Below, piece by piece: positions 4,390 to 7,087 of a stretch of DNA of 7,087 nucleotides. The number at the start of each line of letters is the position of its first letter. Positions within the stretch are counted from its first letter, which is position 1. Position numbers and translations under genes: made by a program. A model generated the notes under the pieces. That model saw only the letters and a list, made by a program, of their open reading frames with translations, had not been told where the DNA came from and searched no databases. This DNA comes from a bacterium (GTDB lineage Bacteria; Bacteroidota; Ignavibacteria; Kapaibacteriales; UBA2268): positions 1 to 7,087 of the forward strand of contig JAUHXN010000153.1 in the NCBI GenBank assembly GCA_030426865.1, read 5' to 3'.

Positions 4390-6795
4390 CTAGCTATCTT
4401 TTTTCTTTGCCGCAGGTTTTTTAGCCGCTGGCTTTTTCTTTGCAGCAGTTTTCTTTGTCGCTGTCTTCTTAGCCGCTGGCTTTTTAGCAGCAGCTTTCGT
4501 AGTACGTCCTCTACCTTTTTTGGCAGGTGCTTCGGCTATTAGCACTTTGCATTCCTCGTGTGTCAAATCTTCGGGAGTCTTATCCTTAGGTATCTTTGCA
4601 TTAACTTTACCGTCTGTTACATAAGGACCAAATCTACCATTTAGCACTTTAATACCATCATCAAATTCTTGAAGTGTATTTTTATTTTTCTGCTCTATTT
4701 TGTCTTTAACCTTTTGTATTGCTTCTTCTAGTGTAATTGTGAATATATCTTCGTGTGTGATAGAAGCATAAGTTTTATCTATTTGAACATAAGGCCCAAA
4801 ACGACCAATATTAGTTTTTACGTCTTTGCCATCTTCATTTTGACCAATTACTCTAGGTAATTTGAACATTTCCAATGCTTCTTCTAGTGTAATAGTTTCT
4901 ATACTTTGGCTAGGCATAAGTGATGCGAAACGTGGTTTTTCTTCATCCTCGTTTTCTCCCATCTGAAGCATAGCTCCATATCTACCTATACGTGCATAAA
5001 CTGGTCGACCAGATTTGGGGTCATCGCCTAATAGCCGTGCATTGATGGCTTCTTTTTTACTAATATCTTCCGACTTTTCTACTGTTTCGTGAAACCCAGT
5101 GTAGAAATTAGATATCATTTCATTCCACTGCTTTTGTCCTTCAGCAATTTTATCAAATTCTTCTTCCACATTTTTCGTAAAATCAAAATCAACAATTTCT
5201 GTGAAGTGTTTAACAAGGAAATCAGTTACAACTTTTCCTACATCTGTTGGGAATAGCTTATTTCGCTCTTGTCCTGTAGTCTCAGTAAGCTTTTCTTCAC
5301 TTACTTCATTGTTCATTAGTTTTACTTGTATATACTCTCTTTCCACCCCTTCTTTATCAGTTTTCTCTACATATTCTCTATTTTGAATAGTCGAGATAGT
5401 AGGTGCATAAGTAGATGGACGTCCTATACCCATTTCTTCTAATGTACGTACAAGAGTTGCCTCTGTGTAACGAGCAGGTGATCTACTGAAAGTTTCTCTA
5501 CCAACTATCTGATTGACTTCTAGTTTTTGACCTTTAGCCATAGCAGGTAATATCTTACCATCTTTTCTTACTTCAGGATATACTTTTAAGAAACCATCGA
5601 ATTTTATTACTTCACCTTTTGCAACGAAATCTGTGTCGTTATTTTCAAATCCTATATCAGCAGTTGTTCTTTCTAATTCAGCATCTGCCATCTGAGATGC
5701 AATAGCACGTTTCCAAATAAGCTCATATAGTTTGTCTTGACCGTTATTTCCAGTATTCACTATCGGTTGAGTCAAATCCGTAGGTCTAATCGCCTCGTGG
5801 GCTTCTTGAGCACCTTTTGACTTAGTTTTGAAAGTTCTTCTCTCGTGGTATTTTGCACCAAAGCTTGAGTCGATATAATTACCAGCAGCATTAAGTGCAT
5901 CGTCTGATAGATTCGTCGAATCGGTTCTCATATAAGTAATCTTACCAGCTTCGTATAGCTTCTGAGCTACAACCATAGTTTGCTTTACAGAAAAGCCCAG
6001 TTTGGAAGATGCTTCCTGTTGCAATTTGGAAGTGGTAAATGGTGCTTGAGGTGACCTTTTACCTGGTTTGATTTTCAAATCTTTAATGAAAAATTGCTTG
6101 CCAACTGCAGTATTCAAATAGGCCAAAGCATCTTCTTTTTTATCAAATTTTTCTTTTAATTCGGCTTTGAACTCGTCACCATTCTCAGTTACGAAATCAC
6201 CGATTAGCTTGTAAGTAACATCAGGTACGTGACTTTCTATCTCTCTTTCTCGTTCTACTATTATACGTACTGCAACCGACTGTACTCTACCAGCACTTAG
6301 ACCGTATTTAACTTTCTTCCAGAGAACAGGGGAAAGTTCATAACCAACTAATCTGTCTAGTATTCTTCTAGCTTGTTGTGCATTTACTAATTCTTTATTA
6401 ACAGAACGTGGGTTTTCTATTGCTTTCTGGATAGCTTTTTTCGTAATCTCGTTGAATACTATTCGCTTTGTTTTTGCTTCGTCCAAACCTAGTGCTTCTA
6501 GCAAGTGCCATGCAATTGCCTCTCCTTCTCTATCCTCATCCGTCGCTAGCCAAACGGTGTCGCTTTGTTTAGATAGTTTCTTCAATTCAGCTACTGTTTT
6601 TTTCTTGTCTGGGCTAATTTCGTATTTCGGTTCAAATCCGTTGTCTATATCTATAGACATATCTTTTTTTGCCAAATCTCTAATATGACCAATCGATGAT
6701 TTTACTATGAATTTTCCTTTTTCTATCTCGTCGAGGTATTTCTCAATCGTTTTTGCTTTTGCAGGAGACTCGACTATTACTAATGATTTTGGCAT
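4390..6795 (-). CDS. topA: DNA topoisomerase I (type IA)
   Basis: Encodes 801 residues, full length for TopA, which relaxes negative supercoils by transient cleavage of one strand. The N-terminal TOPRIM domain carries the catalytic acid E9 in IVESPAKAKTIEKYL and the metal-binding D86, D88 and E90 in ATDEDREGEAIAWHL. Further hallmarks are GLSAGRVQSVAVRIIVERE (165-183), the active-site tyrosine Y288 in ITYMRTDSTNLS, EAHEAIRPTD (331-340) and GIGRPSTYAPTI (456-467). The C-terminal part has no Cys4 zinc ribbons (the single cysteine is C749); instead three Toprim_C-type repeats show GRYG (604-607), GRFGPY (664-669) and GRFGPY (720-725). Residues 767-801 are a Lys/Ala/Pro tail of the histone-H1-like kind, likely to hold DNA. 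MPKSLVIVES is the standard start, with AAGG at 6802-6805 six bases upstream. All key residues are intact; this is a housekeeping gene. Confidence 0.98.
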   Translation of the reverse strand: MPKSLVIVESPAKAKTIEKYLDEIEKGKFIVKSSIGHIRDLAKKDMSIDIDNGFEPKYEISPDKKKTVAELKKLSKQSDTVWLATDEDREGEAIAWHLLEALGLDEAKTKRIVFNEITKKAIQKAIENPRSVNKELVNAQQARRILDRLVGYELSPVLWKKVKYGLSAGRVQSVAVRIIVEREREIESHVPDVTYKLIGDFVTENGDEFKAELKEKFDKKEDALAYLNTAVGKQFFIKDLKIKPGKRSPQAPFTTSKLQQEASSKLGFSVKQTMVVAQKLYEAGKITYMRTDSTNLSDDALNAAGNYIDSSFGAKYHERRTFKTKSKGAQEAHEAIRPTDLTQPIVNTGNNGQDKLYELIWKRAIASQMADAELERTTADIGFENNDTDFVAKGEVIKFDGFLKVYPEVRKDGKILPAMAKGQKLEVNQIVGRETFSRSPARYTEATLVRTLEEMGIGRPSTYAPTISTIQNREYVEKTDKEGVEREYIQVKLMNNEVSEEKLTETTGQERNKLFPTDVGKVVTDFLVKHFTEIVDFDFTKNVEEEFDKIAEGQKQWNEMISNFYTGFHETVEKSEDISKKEAINARLLGDDPKSGRPVYARIGRYGAMLQMGENEDEEKPRFASLMPSQSIETITLEEALEMFKLPRVIGQNEDGKDVKTNIGRFGPYVQIDKTYASITHEDIFTITLEEAIQKVKDKIEQKNKNTLQEFDDGIKVLNGRFGPYVTDGKVNAKIPKDKTPEDLTHEECKVLIAEAPAKKGRGRTTKAAAKKPAAKKTATKKTAAKKKPAAKKPAAKKKDS
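4421..4485 (-). repeat. In-frame 17-base direct repeat in the topA tail
   Basis: TTAGCCGCTGGCTTTTT (plus-strand reading) occurs at 4421-4437 and 4469-4485. The copies are 48 bases apart, exactly 16 codons, and each encodes the KKPAAK motif of the lysine-rich tail. Slippage or recombination between them would change tail length without breaking the frame. Confidence 0.75.
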
Positions 6796-6836
6796 TTAAA
6801 ACCTTGTTTTTTTATTTCTTCCAACATTCGTGGCTG

Positions 6837-6844
6837 CAAATATA
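6837..6844 (-). promoter_or_regulatory. topA promoter, Bacteroidota-type -7 box
   Basis: The minus strand reads TATATTTG here, a perfect match to the Bacteroidota -7 consensus TAnnTTTG. It predicts a start near 6831 and a leader of about 36 bases before the ATG at 6795. A TTCTG about 21 bases upstream is only a partial -33 (TTG) match. Confidence 0.5.
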
Positions 6845-6873
6845 CAAATTCAATTTTTATAATAACAGAACAC

Positions 6874-6889
6874 TATAAGTTTATAAGTT
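6874..6889 (+). repeat. Tandem TATAAGTT x2 in the topA/peroxiredoxin gap
   Basis: TATAAGTT at 6874-6881 is repeated immediately at 6882-6889. The second copy runs into TAAGTTTC (6884-6891), one base off a TAnnTTTG box, so the repeat may overlap a promoter for the peroxiredoxin gene; TAATTTTC at 6915-6922 is an equally imperfect alternative. Confidence 0.3.
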
Positions 6890-6949
6890 TCGTTTTAAGA
6901 TTAAATTTATTTGATAATTTTCATTTTTATAAAACAAAAAGGATATAAT

Positions 6950-7087
6950 ATGTCTCTATTAGTAGGAAACAAAGCACCTATATTCAAAGGCGAAGCCGTA
7001 GTCGGTGGCCCTTCTTCAAGTTTAACTCCAGATAACGCATTCAAGAATATCTCACTAGAAGATTACAAAGGTAAATGGGTAGTGTTT
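6950..7087 (+). CDS. Peroxiredoxin (AhpC/typical 2-Cys Prx type), N-terminus only (partial)
   Basis: Forty-six codons are visible before the window ends. The start MSLLVGNKAPIFKGEAVVGG and the segment ISLEDYKGKWVVF match the N-terminal strands of AhpC/Prx1-type peroxiredoxins, where GKAPxF and the LxDYKGKWVVLFFYP motif lead into the peroxidatic cysteine loop. That cysteine lies just past the window edge, so activity cannot be confirmed. The enzyme would reduce hydrogen and alkyl peroxides in the cytoplasm using thioredoxin or AhpF-type partners. AAAGGA at 6938-6943, six bases before the ATG, fixes the start. The region between the two conserved strands (about residues 19-33, PSSSLTPDNAFKN included) looks several residues longer than in the familiar AhpC pattern. 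It diverges from topA over 154 bases; no OxyR-like site was recognised. Confidence 0.88.
   Translation, partial: MSLLVGNKAPIFKGEAVVGGPSSSLTPDNAFKNISLEDYKGKWVVF

Noticed and set aside
4393..4500. Separate histone-H1-like gene or fusion artefact at the topA end
   Set aside because: The tail is in frame and continuous with the last GRFG repeat, and Lys/Ala tails are a known TopA variant.
5201..6688. Short plus-strand ORFs opposite topA
   Set aside because: Both are Ser/Phe-rich shadows of the conserved topA reading frame.

Overview
The window looks like a piece of an AT-rich genome from the Bacteroidota or a close relative (FCB group; Kapabacteria/Ignavibacteria-type lineages are also possible). 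The reasons are a perfect TAnnTTTG-type -7 box in front of topA, a TopA that carries GRFG-type C-terminal repeats plus a Lys/Ala tail instead of Cys4 zinc ribbons, a GlxA-type AraC regulator start typical of that group, and REP-like palindromes of a style I associate with those genomes. No 16S or other phylogenetic marker is present, so this placement is inference.

Left part (1-3350): the first codons of a GlxA/AraC-family regulator run leftward off the window. Diverging from it is a tight three-gene operon: a fused double SRPBCC (AHSA1/START-like) protein, a double-domain PhnB-type VOC protein, and a MATE efflux transporter. The gene junctions are ATGA (4-base overlap) and TAAATG (zero spacing), so the three proteins are very probably translationally coupled. 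The arrangement of a sensor-type regulator, two hydrophobic-ligand-binding scaffolds and an exporter suggests a small-molecule response or resistance cassette; the substrate is unknown.

Middle (3351-4389): a 314-base gap between convergent genes holds six hairpins in about 225 bases. Three of them (starting at 3435, 3465 and 3517) are paralogous and differ at three stem positions that all change in compensating pairs. Next comes a leftward, very AT-rich orphan gene for a probably exported 198-residue protein that I do not recognise, then a clear Rho-independent terminator belonging to topA.

Right part (4390-7087): topA (DNA topoisomerase I) on the minus strand, complete, with an in-frame 17-base direct repeat in its lysine-rich tail. 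Diverging from topA across a 154-base gap is the start of an AhpC/Prx-type peroxiredoxin gene, cut by the window end before the peroxidatic cysteine. I see no tRNA, rRNA, CRISPR array, transposase or phage gene.
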